DNA from: Tragulus kanchil
Taxonomy: Eukaryota > Chordata > Mammalia > Artiodactyla > Tragulidae
Reading direction: 5' to 3'
NCBI GenBank assembly: GCA_022376925.1
Contig: JAIOJX010000032.1
Coordinates: 206,518,939-206,582,938, forward strand
DNA: 64,000 bases
The translations under genes were made by a program, and so were the position numbers. How positions within the stretch are numbered: position 1 is the stretch's first letter; each line of letters opens with the position of its first letter. Shown piece after piece: positions 12,041 to 23,315 of the stretch. Under the pieces are notes generated by a model. That model was given only the letters and a program-made list of their open reading frames with translations, did not search any database and was not told the DNA's origin.

Positions 12041-14185
12041 AAAGCCAGACTAGGAAACATTTCCATTGCTGAACACATTGGATGTGGTTTAGGTAGCAAA
12101 GCAAATGACCTAACAAGGAATATATGTGCTGAGCCTAGTTCCTGTTAAATTAATAGATTCACGTTCTGGCACATCCACAACCTCATAAGTCATAGCAACC
12201 GGATGACGGCATGGTAACACAGCAGCTGTGGCCACTGCACATGAGAAAAATCAGAGCCTACTGTCTCTGGAGGGAAAGCAGAAACAGATAATACGGTTGC
12301 CAGCTTCTGAGGGATTGGCTGAGGGGATGGGGACCTGGCAGGGAAGCAGTCACGAGTAGGTGCCTGGAAAGGGATGGAGGGGTAGAATATATTTCCTGCT
12401 TCCTAAAACTTTCTTTTGTGTTTTTTAAATAATTAGCTCCAGTCAGAGAGGAAATGATGCTGAGAGAAAGATAACCATGACATGGACAGAATGTTCTTTG
12501 TAGTCCTGGAAGCAGTGTGGAAGCGATTCTTATCAGGGATACTTCACGGCTTGCTCTTCGACTGCAAGACCACATCTTTCTTTCCAGCATTTGGACCTTC
12601 AGCTAAAGTCCCCTAACCCTCTGCCAGCCAGGGTTGAAGACCTGTCTTTCGAGCTCCCTTGCAGGAGCAGGGCCTGACTCCACAGTCACGCGTGTGCCAA
12701 GGCCTTGGGAATCAGAGCAGATGTCCCGAGGAGGAGGAAGAGGATACTGGGACAGGTGTCTCTTTCTGTGACACAAAGATACCCACACACATTATCAGGT
12801 TGACGACACTCACTACCAGGGCTGCCAGGTTCCAAGCAGCAACACACACTCTAACCTAGTTTCAAGTCAAGGATGACCCTTGCTCTATAAAAGGGGTAAG
12901 AATTGGGTCTTCTGTTCTTAGAAAATTTGCATATTACCCTTAGGTCTTCTCTAGGACCCTGTCTCTTTCTCTAGGTCCTGCTTTCCAGGTAAGGGACCAG
13001 GAAGTCTATGTGAGTCATTAAACCCACAGTGATTTACTTCTCTTTTCTGTGCATTCATTATCTGTGCCTGTGTAACAAATTTCTCCAAAACACAGCTGCC
13101 TGAAAATTTGATTAGCAAAAAAGCCAGACTAGGAAACATTTCCATTGCTGAACACATTGGATGTGGTTTAGGTAGCAAAGCAAATGACCTAACAAGGAAT
13201 ATATGTGCTGAGCCTAGTTCCTGTTAAATTAATAGATTCACGTTCTGGCACATCCACAACCTCATAAGTCATAGCAACCGGATGACGGCATGGTAACACA
13301 GCAGCTGTGGCCACTGCACATGAGAAAAATCAGAGCCTACTGTCTCTGGAGGGAAAGCAGAAACAGATAATACGGTTGCCAGCTTCTGAGGGATTGGCTG
13401 AGGGGATGGGGACCTGGCGGGGAAGCAGTCACGAGTAGGTGCCTGGAAAGGGATGGAGGGGTAGAATATATTTCCTGCTTCCTAAAACTTTCTTTTGTGT
13501 TTTTTAAATAATTAGCTCCAGTCAGAGAGGAAATGATGCTGAGAGAAAGATAACCATGACATGGACAGAATGTTCTTTGTAGTCCTGGAAGCAGTGTGGA
13601 AGCGATTCTTATCAGGGATATTTCACGGCTTGCTCTTCGACTGCAAGACCACATCTTTCTTTCCAGCATTTGGACCTTCAGCTAAAGTCCCCTAACCCTC
13701 TGCCAGCCAGGGTTGAAGACCTGTCTTTCGAGCTCCCTTGCAGGAGCAGGGCCTGACTCCACAGTCACGCGTGTGCCAAGGCCTTGGGAATCAGAGCAGA
13801 TGTCCCGAGGAGGAGGAAGAGGATACTGGGACAGGTGTCTCTTTCTGTGACACAAAGATACCCACACACATTATCAGGTTGACGACACTCACTACCAGGG
13901 CTGCCAGGTTCCAAGCAGCAACACACACTCTAACCTAGTTTCAAGTCAAGGATGACCCTTGCTCTATAAAAGGGGTAAGAATTGGGTCTTCTGTTCTTAG
14001 AAAATTTGCATATTACCCTTAGGTCTTCTCTAGGACCCTGTCTCTTTCTCTAGGTCCTGCTTTCCAGGTAAGGGACCAGGAAGTCTATGTGAGTCATTAA
14101 ACCCACAGTGATTTACTTCTCTTTTCTCTGTGCATTCATTATCTGTGCCTGTGTAACAAATTTCTCCAAAACACAGCTGCCTGAG
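12041..14185. repeat. Near-identical duplication 5 (offset 1079-1081)
   Basis: Copy 1 is 12041-13104 and copy 2 is 13120-14185, with 15 bases of filler. Three sites differ: ctggcagggg/ctggcggggg, atacttcac/atatttcac and a CT insertion in the copy 2 run near 14127. The rest is identical. It is mainly unique DNA; the start of a MaLR-like relic is at its right end. Confidence 0.93.
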
Positions 14186-14640
14186 ACAACACATATTTAT
14201 TGTCTTACAGTTTCTGTGGGTCAGGAATCCCGGCAGCTTAGGGCGATGCCTCTGCCACAAGGGCTCTCATGAGGCAACTGCTGGCTGGGGTTGAAGGTCT
14301 CATCTGAAGGCCTGATTGGCAAGGGGCAAGGAGGAGGTATCCCTCATCAAACTGACTCCTCTGGTTGTTGGCAGGCCTCGATCCTCATCTCCAGTGCTGC
14401 CTCAGGATGTGGTAGCCGGTTGTTTCCCCAACAGTGAGTGGGCCAAGAAAGAGCAAGAAAGAAACAGAGCACCCAAGATGGGAAGCCACCTTGGGTATTT
14501 TTATAACCTAGTCTCAGCAGTGACACCACGTGACTTCTGCATATGCTCTTTGTTAGAATTGAGTCAATTAGTCCAGCCCACACTTAAGAAGAGGAGATTA
14601 TATAGGGCATGACTACCAGGAGGGAGGGGATCTCTGTTCG
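14135..14640. mobile_element. MaLR-like LTR relic, copy 1
   Basis: Core cctgtgtaacaaatttctcc, then tttctgtgggtcaggaatcc, then tttataacctagtctcagca, then agtccagcccacacttaaga. This is an old mammalian LTR pattern. Family from memory; non-coding. Confidence 0.5.
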
Positions 14641-14929
14641 ATTCAGTTCAGTCGCTCAGTCGTGTCTGACTCTTTGCAACCCCATGGACTGCAGCACGCC
14701 AGGCTTCCCTGTCTTTCACCATCTCCTGGAGCTTGCTCAATCAAACTCATGTCCATTGAGTTGGTGTTGCCATCAAACCACCTCATCCTCTGTTGTCCCC
14801 TTTTCCTTCTGCCTTCTATTTTCCCCAGCATCAGGGTCTTTCTTTTCTAATGAGTTGTCTCTTCGCATCAGGTGGCCAAAGTACTGGAGCTTCAGCTTCA
14901 GCATCAGTCCTTCCAAAGAATATTCAGGG
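14641..14929 (-). mobile_element. BovB (RTE) LINE 3' fragment, cut by duplication
   Basis: Minus-strand translation contains the BovB reverse-transcriptase C-terminus (LKLQYFGHLMRRDNSLEK, then RRKRGQQRMRWFDGNTNSMD). The + strand begins with the BovB 3' end (attcagttcagtcgctcagt). The frame breaks and the fragment ends at the 14929/14930 junction. Not functional. Confidence 0.92.
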
Positions 14930-15214
14930 ACACAAAGATACCCACACACATTATCAGGTTGACGACACTCACTACCAGGGCTGCCAGGTTCCAAGCAGCA
15001 ACACACACTCTAACCTAGTTTCAAGTCAAGGATGACCCTTGCTCTATAAAAGGGGTAAGAATTGGGTCTTCTGTTCTTAGAAAATTTGCATATTACCCTT
15101 AGGTCTTCTCTAGGACCCTGTCTCTTTCTCTAGGTCCTGCTTTCCAGGTAAGGGACCAGGAAGTCTATGTGAGTCATTAAACCCACAGTGATTTACTTCT
15201 TTTTTCTCTGTGCA

Positions 15215-15720
15215 TTCATTATCTGTGCCTGTGTAACAAATTTCTCCAAAACACAGCTGCCTGAGACAACACATATTTATTGTCTTACAGTTTCTGTGGG
15301 TCAGGAATCCCGGCAGCTTAGGGCGATGCCTCTGCCACAAGGGCTCTCATGAGGCAACTGCTGGCTGGGGTTGAAGGTCTCATCTGAAGGCCTGATTGGC
15401 AAGGGGCAAGGAGGAGGTATCCCTCATCAAACTGACTCCTCTGGTTGTTGGCAGGCCTCGATCCTCATCTCCAGTGCTGCCTCAGGATGTGGTAGCCGGT
15501 TGTTTCCCCAACAGTGAGTGGGCCAAGAAAGAGCAAGAAAGAAACAGAGCACCCAAGATGGGAAGCCACCTTGGGTATTTTTATAACCTAGTCTCAGCAG
15601 TGACACCACGTGACTTCTGCATATGCTCTTTGTTAGAATTGAGTCAATTAGTCCAGCCCACACTTAAGAAGAGGAGATTATATAGGGCATGACTACCAGG
15701 AGGGAGGGGATCTCTGTTCG
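15215..15720. mobile_element. MaLR-like LTR relic, copy 2
   Basis: Second copy of 14135-14640 from duplication 6. Confidence 0.5.
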
Positions 15721-16140
15721 ATTCAGTTCAGTCGCTCAGTCGTGTCTGACTCTTTGCAACCCCATGGACTGCAGCACGCCAGGCTTCCCTGTCTTTCACC
15801 ATCTCCTGGAGCTTGCTCAATCAAACTCATGTCCATTGAGTTGGTGTTGCCATCAAACCACCTCATCCTCTGTTGTCCCCTTTTCCTTCTGCCTTCTATT
15901 TTCCCCAGCATCAGGGTCTTTCTTTTCTAATGAGTTGTCTCTTCGCATCAGGTGGCCAAAGTACTGGAGCTTCAGCTTCAGCATCAGTCCTTCCAAAGAA
16001 TATTCAGGGTTGATTTCCTCTGGGATTGACTAGTTTGATCTCCTTGCAGTCCAAGGACTCTCAAGAGTCTTCAGCTCCACAGTTTGAAGGCAATAATTCT
16101 TCAGCACTCAATCTTCTTTATGGTCCAACTCTCACACCCT
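15721..16140 (-). mobile_element. BovB (RTE) LINE 3' fragment, continuous
   Basis: Same start as the fragment at 14641, but continuing through ttgatctccttgcagtccaa and ctttatggtccaactctcac. That is the expected further upstream part of BovB. It is a 5'-truncated relic with the reverse-transcriptase C-terminal remnant on the minus strand. Confidence 0.92.
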
Positions 16141-18382
16141 GGAAACAGGGGGCTGTCTTCTACACTTGGTGATACTCCAGCAAATGCCAGCCTATACAGA
16201 GAAAAAGCAATGTGTATCCGTGCATACATAAGTATCTTTCAGACATTTACACTGTCTGCTAATTATTCCTGGGCATGCAGAAATACTGAATATTCATGAA
16301 ATTGTGACTGAGAATTCAGAATCACAATACTGAACAAAGAAATATTCTATTCTGCTCTTGTTCTAGTAAAGATGGAGAATCACATGATTGTTTTTAGAAG
16401 CATATTCTCTCTAGTCCTCTTAATTAAGTCATTGCTTGCCTTCAGCAGAGCACACTGAGGAATTAACTTCTATTTCACAATTGAAATGGACAGTCCTTCC
16501 ACCACCCCCACCCCCAATAGTGTGTCATAAAAAATTCAGGGAATTATTATTATTGAGAGTCTACTAATGTACTCTCAATAAATAAAGCAAGATTATTTTT
16601 CTCACATGATACATGCTGTTTAAAATGTGCCATCCATAATGTCTCAGAACAAATGAGAACAGTGCATAAAGGGCTGGGGTGTGAGGGCTTACAGGTTGCT
16701 AGCAGAGCTTCTCTCTTCATACTTTTAACCTTTAGGTGAGTCTGCTTTGCTGGCTTCCCACTAGGTATTAAGGCAGACCTGAGGATCATTTCTCAAACGT
16801 TACTTCCTATCAATTTTACATCCACTTTTCTGGACAAAGCCTTCACTCACCTCTGCGGTTTCCTTTGCCTTAGTAAAAACACGTAGCGTTGGAACAGGCG
16901 GTCTGTAATCTGGCCAATGTGCTAGTAGTAGCAGTATTTAGGGAAAAAGGGAAAATTGTTGAGTCCTAACTGATGCTTCTGAACCACCTTTGGAAAGGTC
17001 CCTGTTTTCACAACAAGCTACAATGAAGCTAATGTTTCTGTTATGAAAGCCCTCCACTGCTGTTTCAAATGTCTGCCTTTTTTTTTTTAACCACAGCAAA
17101 GGCTAACTGGTTTTCTCTCCAACTTTACCGGATCAGGAATTCTTTCCGAAAACACTGCCGTTTAACTACTTTGTTGCTATTTATCAGAAACTGAAAAGAA
17201 GGCTTTCTGTTGTTGTTTCAATTTTTGTCGGAGTTACTACAGCCTGAAGGCAATAATTCTTCAGCACTCAGTCTTCTTTATGGTCCAACTCTCACACCCT
17301 GGAAACAGGGGGCTGTCTTCTACACTTGGTGATACTCCAGCAAATGCCAGCCTATACAGAGAAAAAGCAATGTGTATCCGTGCATACATAAGTATCTTTC
17401 AGACATTTACACTGTCTGCTAATTATTCCTGGGCATGCAGAAATACTGAATATTCATGAAATTGTGACTGAGAATTCAGAATCACAATACTGAACAAAGA
17501 AATATTCTATTCTGCTCTTGTTCTAGTAAAGATGGAGAATCACATGATTGTTTTTAGAAGCATATTCTCTCTAGTCCTCTTAATTAAGTCATTGCTTGCC
17601 TTCAGCAGAGCACACTGAGGAATTAACTTCTATTTCACAATTGAAATGGACAGTCCTTCCACCACCCCCACCCCCAATAGTGTGTCATAAAAAATTCAGG
17701 GAATTATTATTATTGAGAGTCTACTAATGTACTCTCAATAAATAAAGCAAGATTATTTTTCTCACATGATACATGCTGTTTAAAATGTGCCATCCATAAT
17801 GTCTCAGAACAAATGAGAACAGTGCAAAAGGGCTGGGGTGTGGGGGCTTACAGGTTGCTAGCAGAGCTTCTCTCTTCATACTTTTAACCTTTAGGTGAGT
17901 CTGCTTTGCTGGCTTCCCACTAGGTATTAAGGCAGACCTGAGGATCATTTCTCAAACGTTACTTCCTATCAATTTTACATCCACTTTTCTGGACAAAGCC
18001 TTCACTCACCTCTGTGGTTTCCTTTGCCTTAGTAAAAACACGTAGCGTTGGAACAGGCGGTCTGTAATCTGGCCAATGTGCTAGTAGTAGCAGTATTTAG
18101 GGAAAAAGGGAAAATTGTTGAGTCCTAACTGATGCTTCTGAACCACCTTTGGAAAGGTCCCTGTTTTCACAACAAGCTACAATGAAGCTAATGTTTCTGT
18201 TATGAAAGCCCTCCACTGCTGTTTCAAATGTCTGCCTTTTTTTTTTTAACCACAGCAAAGGCTAACTGGTTTTCTCTCCAACTTTACCGGATCAGGAATT
18301 CTTTCCGAAAACACTGCCGTTTAACTACTTTGTTGCTATTTATCAGAAACTGAAAAGAAGGCTTTCTGTTGTTGTTTTCAAT
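16085..18382. repeat. Near-identical duplication 7 (offset 1158-1160)
   Basis: Copy 1 is 16085-17222 and copy 2 is 17245-18382. Filler 17223-17244 is the tail of sequence found naturally at about 18417-18438 (ggagttactacagcctgaag), with about 36 intervening bases lost. The copies differ by a CG-to-TG change (ctctgcggttt near 16852, ctctgtggttt near 18010) and small indels. Confidence 0.93.
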
Positions 18383-18879
18383 AATGTGAGCTAATTTACT
18401 TTGGGCGATGATAAATTTCGGAGTTACTACAGCCTGAAGCTCCTTTTTGTCAGAACTCCGCCCTACCCTCCAAGGCACTTTTGGTCCGTGTTGGAACGCA
18501 GAATGCGTCAGGCCGCGAAGTGGTCTGTGAGTTGAGTATGAGGGAGGAGGTGGAAATCGCGGAGGATTAGAGCAGAAACTTCTGTAGCCCCAACTTGGGC
18601 GCTGAAAGAGCCCCCTGAAGTCATAAACGCAGAACGTCCTGCGCCCTTGTCCGTGTAAGTGACAAGGACAAGTGTGCAGATCTTTTGAGGGGTTGTGGGG
18701 AGAGGAGGCCCGAGTTTTGTGGCCCGAGTTTTAAGGCCCAGTTTAGGCGTTATTTGGTGAAAACAAAACAAAAGCAAAGCGAAAACGAACACAGAGTACT
18801 GTGTTTTCTAATATGACCGTTTGCTTCAACACCAAACGGAGAAACTTTCTCTTCCTCCTTTCCCATCTTTTGTTTTCCC

Positions 18880-19212
18880 AAGAACTCCAGCATCATCTTC
18901 CCCGATCCAGCCTGAGAGCACTTCGACTGGGAAACGATCCGGGCGGAGCGAGCCTCCCCCGGAGGGATGCAGGCGGTTCGCAGCCCTCTTCCGTCTGCAG
19001 CCGAGGGCGCGCAGAGCCGGGGGCGCGGGCGGCTGCAGGGCCCGGCGCGCCACCGCGCGAGCTGCTGGGTCACAGCCCGGGCCGCGCCACCCGCTCTGCG
19101 AGGAAGTGACGACTGCGCCGTCCCGAGAGCAACAAAGTTTGAGTCTGCGGGCTATGCCCGCTTGCGTCCACGCCCTGAGTCCCTCCGAGCGGCCCCAAGA
19201 TCCAGCGCGCTG
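18880..19212 (+). promoter_or_regulatory. CpG-island promoter with candidate first exon, copy 1
   Basis: GC-rich, CpG-dense sequence with an ETS/CRE-like composite (gaggaagtgacgactgcgcc, about 19099). It is followed by a consensus splice donor: the exon would end at 19212 and GTGAGT begins at 19213. Copy 1 of duplication 8: the donor is followed within 20 bases by unrelated AT-rich upstream sequence, so this copy is probably not real. Gene unidentified. Confidence 0.55.
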
Positions 19213-19703
19213 GTGAGTCGCAGGGCTCGGTCTGTAATCTGGCCAATGTGCTAGTAGTAGCAGTATTTAGGGAAAAAGGGAAAATTGTTGAGTCCTAACT
19301 GATGCTTCTGAACCACCTTTGGAAAGGTCCCTGTTTTCACAACAAGCTACAATGAAGCTAATGTTTCTGTTATGAAAGCCCTCCACTGCTGTTTCAAATG
19401 TCTGCCTTTTTAACCACAGCAAAGGCTAACTGGTTTTCTCTCCAACTTTACCGGATCAGGAATTCTTTCCGAAAACACTGCCGTTTAACTACTTTGTTGC
19501 TATTTATCAGAAACTGAAAAGAAGGCTTTCTGTTGTTGTTTTCAATAATGTGAGCTAATTTACTTTGGGCGATGATAAATTTCGGAGTTACTACAGCCTG
19601 AAGCTCCTTTTTGTCAGAACTCCGCCCTACCCTCCAAGGCACTTTTGGTCCGTGTTGGAACGCAGAATGCGTCAGGCCGCGAAGTGGTCTGTGAGTTGAG
19701 TAT

Positions 19704-19745
19704 GAGGGAGGAGGTGGAAATCGCGAGGGAGGAGGTGGAAATCGC
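19704..19745. repeat. 21-base tandem repeat, two units, in promoter flank
   Basis: The unit gagggaggaggtggaaatcg (plus c) is present twice here but once at the matching place in copy 1 (about 18540). It is a length difference between otherwise matching copies. Confidence 0.85.
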
Positions 19746-20079
19746 GAAGGAGGATTAGAGCAGAAACTTCTGTAGCCCCAACTTGGGCGCTGAAAGAGCC
19801 CCCTGAAGTCATAAACGCAGAACGTCCTGCGCCCTTGTCCGTGTAAGTGACAAGGACAAGTGTGCAGATCTTTTGAGGGGTTGTGGGGAGAGGAGGCCCG
19901 AGTTTTGAGGCCCGAGTTTTAAGGCCCAGTTTAGGCGTTATTTGGTGAAAACAAAACAAAAGCAAAGCGAAAACGAACACAGAGTACTGTGTTTTCTAAT
20001 ATGACCGTTTGCTTCAACACCAAACGGAGAAACTTTCTCTTCCTCCTTTCCCATCTTTTGTTTTCCCAAGAACTCCAGC

Positions 20080-20401
20080 ATCATCTTCCCGGATCCAGCC
20101 TGAGAGCACTTCGACTGGGAAACGATCCGGGCGGAGCGAGCCTCCCCCGGAGGGATGCAGGCGGTTCGCAGCCCTCTTCCGTCTGCAGCCGAGGGCGCGC
20201 AGAGCCGGGGGCGCGGGCGGCTGCAGGGCCCGGCGCGCCACCGCGCGAGCTGCTGGGTCACAGCCCGGGCCGCGCCACCCGCTCTGCGAGGAAGTGACGA
20301 CTGCGCCGTCCCGAGAGCAACAAAGTTTGAGTCTGCGGGCTATGCCCGCTTGCGTCCAGCGCCCTGAGTCCCTCCGAGCGGCCCCAAGATCCAGCGCGCT
20401 G
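20080..20401 (+). promoter_or_regulatory. CpG-island promoter with candidate first exon, copy 2 (likely the genuine one)
   Basis: A CpG-dense block with an ETS/CRE-like gaggaagtgacgactgcgcc (about 20288) and a consensus + strand splice donor at the end. The exon would end at 20401, and GTGAGTCGC begins at 20402. Downstream the CpG-rich sequence continues naturally for several hundred bases. This suggests that copy 2 has the true intron side. The exon looks non-coding or carries only a short start. An ATG at 20342 opens 20 codons to the donor, but copy 1 has a one-base frame difference in the same stretch. The transcription start cannot be fixed from sequence. The gene is not recognised. Confidence 0.6.
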
Positions 20402-21480
20402 GTGAGTCGCAGGGCTCGGCGTCCCCTCCGCGGCCGCGGCGCAGACGTGGGGCCCGGAAACGTTCGGGGCCGGGGCTTGGCGGCGCGGGCGAGGAGGTGG
20501 CGGGCAGCGGAGGGCTGGCGGCGCTGGGCTTGCTGCGGGGGCGCTGCAGGGAGGGAGCTCTGCGGCTGGGGTCCGGGCCCCGGGCTGCGACCCTGTGGCC
20601 GCCTATTTTGCCCCGGGACTTAAGCCGACACGGGCTGCAGCCGGGCCGCTCCAGGCGCCGTTGGCGAGCGGAGGGGTGCAGGGAAGGGGCTTTCCTTGGC
20701 CTGCGTCCGGGGCTAGCCCTCCGCCCGGGGGGCTAGCCATCCCGAGAGGCCGGGTGCAGCAGCCCCCCAGCCCCCGCCTGGCTTCCCAGGAAAGCGTGCT
20801 CTTCCTCTTTACCGCCCTCGCTGAGGTCGCAGAAAGGAAGTTAAAGGAACTTTCCCCCCACTTTTCTTTGCTTGGCCCGACCGTGACTAAGAGCAGAGCA
20901 ACTCGGAAGTTTGGGAAAACAACCCTACGCATTTCCAAAAGCCAAAAACCAGCATGGCCCCTAAGTCCCCTTTGAACAAATTCCTCTGACACCCCCACCC
21001 CTTCTCCTCCTACCCTACGCCCCGAACCTGACAGTCATCACTAAGGCCTAACACTTTGCAATTTAGCCATAAAAACTGTCAGCACACCCACGTACATATG
21101 TGAGTGTTTTCTATATAAAACTCCAAAACCCGCTCCCCGTAGACTCGGAGGCATCTCGTTCTTTTCTGTTTTCGAAAACTGCTAGGGCTGCAGGAATGTG
21201 CTTGGGAACTACATTGGTGGTGCGCGCCGCCCTCGGTAGCCTCGTGGCGCAGAATTTTTTTTTTTTTTTTATAAGAACAGCTGAGACGTTTATGACATCT
21301 CTGCAAAATAACTTGGGACTGGCCGGCCGGGCGGGTGGCGCCCGGACTCCCGGACTTGGAGTCTGCAACTGTAGTAGCAGCGGCCGCGGCAGGGACGCGT
21401 TGGTGTGTGGAGGAATGTTCTTCGGTGCGGTGGAGACTCCGACATGGGACGTCTAGGGGTTGAATGGAGCAGTTTCTAGC
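20402..21480. other. GC-rich island flank, probable start of intron 1
   Basis: CpG-dense to about 20780, AT-richer to about 21220, then CpG-dense again at 21220-21450 (ccggccgggcgggtggcgcc, gcggccgcggcagggacgcg). It includes an 18-20 base T run near 21256. Long open frames here follow from few stop codons in GC-rich DNA. Confidence 0.6.
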
Positions 21481-21494
21481 AGCAGCTTCCTGCC

Positions 21495-21615
21495 GGCCTG
21501 TAATTACAGTGTGATTGCACAGTCAGGCATTGTTGGCGTGGATGTTTATACACAAGCTATTGTGCAAGACCTCGACGGCGGCGAACAAAACGCACATTTG
21601 CATTGCAAATGCCCA
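21495..21615. promoter_or_regulatory. Putative enhancer: dense homeobox, C/EBP, forkhead and POU-like motifs
   Basis: Within 120 bases are TAATTA (21501), attgcac (about 21513), tgtttata (21543), attgtgcaa (about 21559) and ATTTGCATTGCAAAT (21596-21610). The last is a 15-base palindrome formed by two overlapping POU octamers. No repeat accounts for the block. It lies about 1.1 kb downstream of the candidate donor. Function is inferred from motif density only. Confidence 0.45.
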
Positions 21616-21829
21616 GGACTGATCTGGGCCTGGGGTGCGGAGTTCTTTTTGGCCTTTCACCTTAGCTAGGTTTATTTCCTCGCCTCTCCTTTCACCTCAG
21701 ATCATTTGCCAGACGCCAGAGAAGTGCAGTGGACCCCGGAGGAACAGGATCCTTCCACTCCCACCTCAGGGAGCTCTAAAAATTGTCCCAGGAACTGTCC
21801 CCTTATTCGTGCCTGTAGAAAATGTGGGA

Positions 21830-21837
21830 TGACGTCA
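21830..21837. promoter_or_regulatory. Full CRE palindrome
   Basis: A perfect TGACGTCA in the context gggatgacgtcagcagg. This is the consensus site for CREB/ATF factors. Its CpG survives outside the island core, which suggests but does not prove constraint. Confidence 0.5.
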
Positions 21838-21839
21838 GC

Positions 21840-23054
21840 AGGAAAAGGAGATGGGAGATGGCTATCGACCTCCCTAAACAGGAAAGCAGTTTGAATTAGC
21901 AAAATTGTGTGGTGACTGGCTTGGGGCCTGGTTTCTAAGAGGACACGTCAGATGTGTGTGACTGTGCTGGTGAGCTAGACTTTGAGCGGTGAAGTGTCAG
22001 CCCGTCAAACTTAGTAGGTGGGTCCCTCATTCCTTTATTGTGTTCTGGGCAAAGGGGAAAGCGCTGGGGCTTTGGGACTGTTGTCTGTGATGGTGTCTGT
22101 GGTAGAGGTGGGCCAATGACTCTTGTTCATTGTCTCCAGGGGAGCCCCTCCTCCTTCCCGAGCCAGGCTTGCAGCACAGACCAGGGTAGAGGGGTTCCTC
22201 ACACCTCCTGAGCCTCTGTGCCTGGGAAAGGAGCTAAACCTTCCAGGGTGGAAAGAAGGCAAACAGGTTCTCCTTGAGGACCTCAGAGATGGCTGACTGT
22301 AGCAGAGGGATTTAAAACACAGTCAAAAACAGGTACAGACTGCATGCTGGGCCATTCTTCCAGCCCGCCAGATCTCAGCCCACTCTCTCCGTGCCCTAGG
22401 CAGAAGATTCTGCCAGGACAGCACGTAGCCCTGCTGAGGAGCCTGTGGGCCCGGCACCTCGGAGCTTCCCCGTGCCTGGCCTTCTCCCCAGCCGAGGAAC
22501 TGAATTTCACCGGGAGGGAAAATGCTGTTTTGCAGCCTCATGCCAGCTGCATGTCACAGGCACAGTGACCATTGGTCAAGCCAGAACATTAGGGCATAAT
22601 CTCTGGCAGACACCTACGTGCTTCCAGAGACTCAAGGAAAAGCACTGAAATCAGGACATTTCTGGAGAGTCTGGGACGTCCAGACACAGTTGCCATAGGA
22701 GAAGGAAGGTTACAACAAAAACAGCGCAAAGGTGGGCGTTCCCATGAGTTGCACAACTCCTTGTTTGGGGTACATTTGGGTTTTTACTGAACTTGACTGT
22801 CAAGGTCCTGGTTAGCTGGGTCACCTGACCAGGGCTGCTTTAGTAAGAGCCCACTGGTACCCAGCACTAGTCTGGAGGGGGCAAGTAGGCAGAGGAACAT
22901 TCCCTGCTGACTCCCAAAGAAAGACTGCTTTGAGCTTGCAATTTTTTGTGTTCTGTAGATGGTTCAGAGACTAACAGTGCCCAGGGGCCCTCAGGGATAG
23001 TGGGCAGGAAAGCAGAGGAGATGGCCCTCTATCTATGGCCAAAGAAAGGACTCA
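21840..23054. other. Non-repeat sequence downstream of island
   Basis: No exon, RNA gene or recognisable repeat found. Confidence 0.45.
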
Positions 23055-23315
23055 GGACTTCCCTGGGGGCTTAGTGGATGAGACTCCGCCTGCCAGTGCA
23101 GCGGACATGGGTCAGATCCCTGGTCCAGGAGGATCCCACATGCTGCGGAGCACCTGAGCCCATGTACCACAACTGCTGAGCCTGTGCCCTAGAGCCCTTG
23201 CTCTGCCACCAGGGAAGTCACCGCAGTGAGAAACCGACGCACCGCAACTAGAGAGTGGCCCTCGCTCTCCACAACTAGAGAAAAGCCTGTGCAGCCAAAA
23301 ATAATCAATCAATAG
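23055..23315 (+). mobile_element. CHR/ART2-type SINE, near full length
   Basis: Head ggacttccctgggggcttag, B-box gtcagatccctggtccagg. The CHR body has repeated cgcaactagagag modules and ends gcagccaaaaataatcaatc. A (TA)n run follows at about 23319-23334. Confidence 0.92.

Larger units (their letters stand above)
13850..16009. repeat. Perfect head-to-tail duplication 6 (unit 1080)
   Basis: 13850-14929 is followed directly by 14930-16009 with no filler. The junction joins aagaatattcaggg to acacaaagatac. It cuts a BovB element in copy 1, while copy 2 continues into intact BovB. That shows copy 2 has the true right flank and copy 1 the true left flank. Confidence 0.95.
18059..20420. repeat. Head-to-tail duplication 8, includes promoter and candidate exon (offset about 1170-1188)
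   Basis: Copy 1 is 18059-19228 and copy 2 is 19229-20420, with no filler (junction gggctcgg/tctgtaatct). Differences include a shorter T run in copy 2, extra 21-base repeat units (19704-19745), and one base lost in copy 1 (gtccacgccc versus gtccagcgccc). Confidence 0.95.

Noticed and set aside
14641..16140. Functional reverse transcriptase gene in BovB
   Set aside because: Just the C-terminal remnant is present, without the catalytic region, and it is broken by frame changes and by the duplication junction.
18821..20623. Long open frames (131-204 codons) in the first CpG island as proteins
   Set aside because: Stop codons are rare in CpG-rich DNA, frames are open on both strands at once, and the two copies differ by frame-shifting indels. 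Some listed starts are not ATG.
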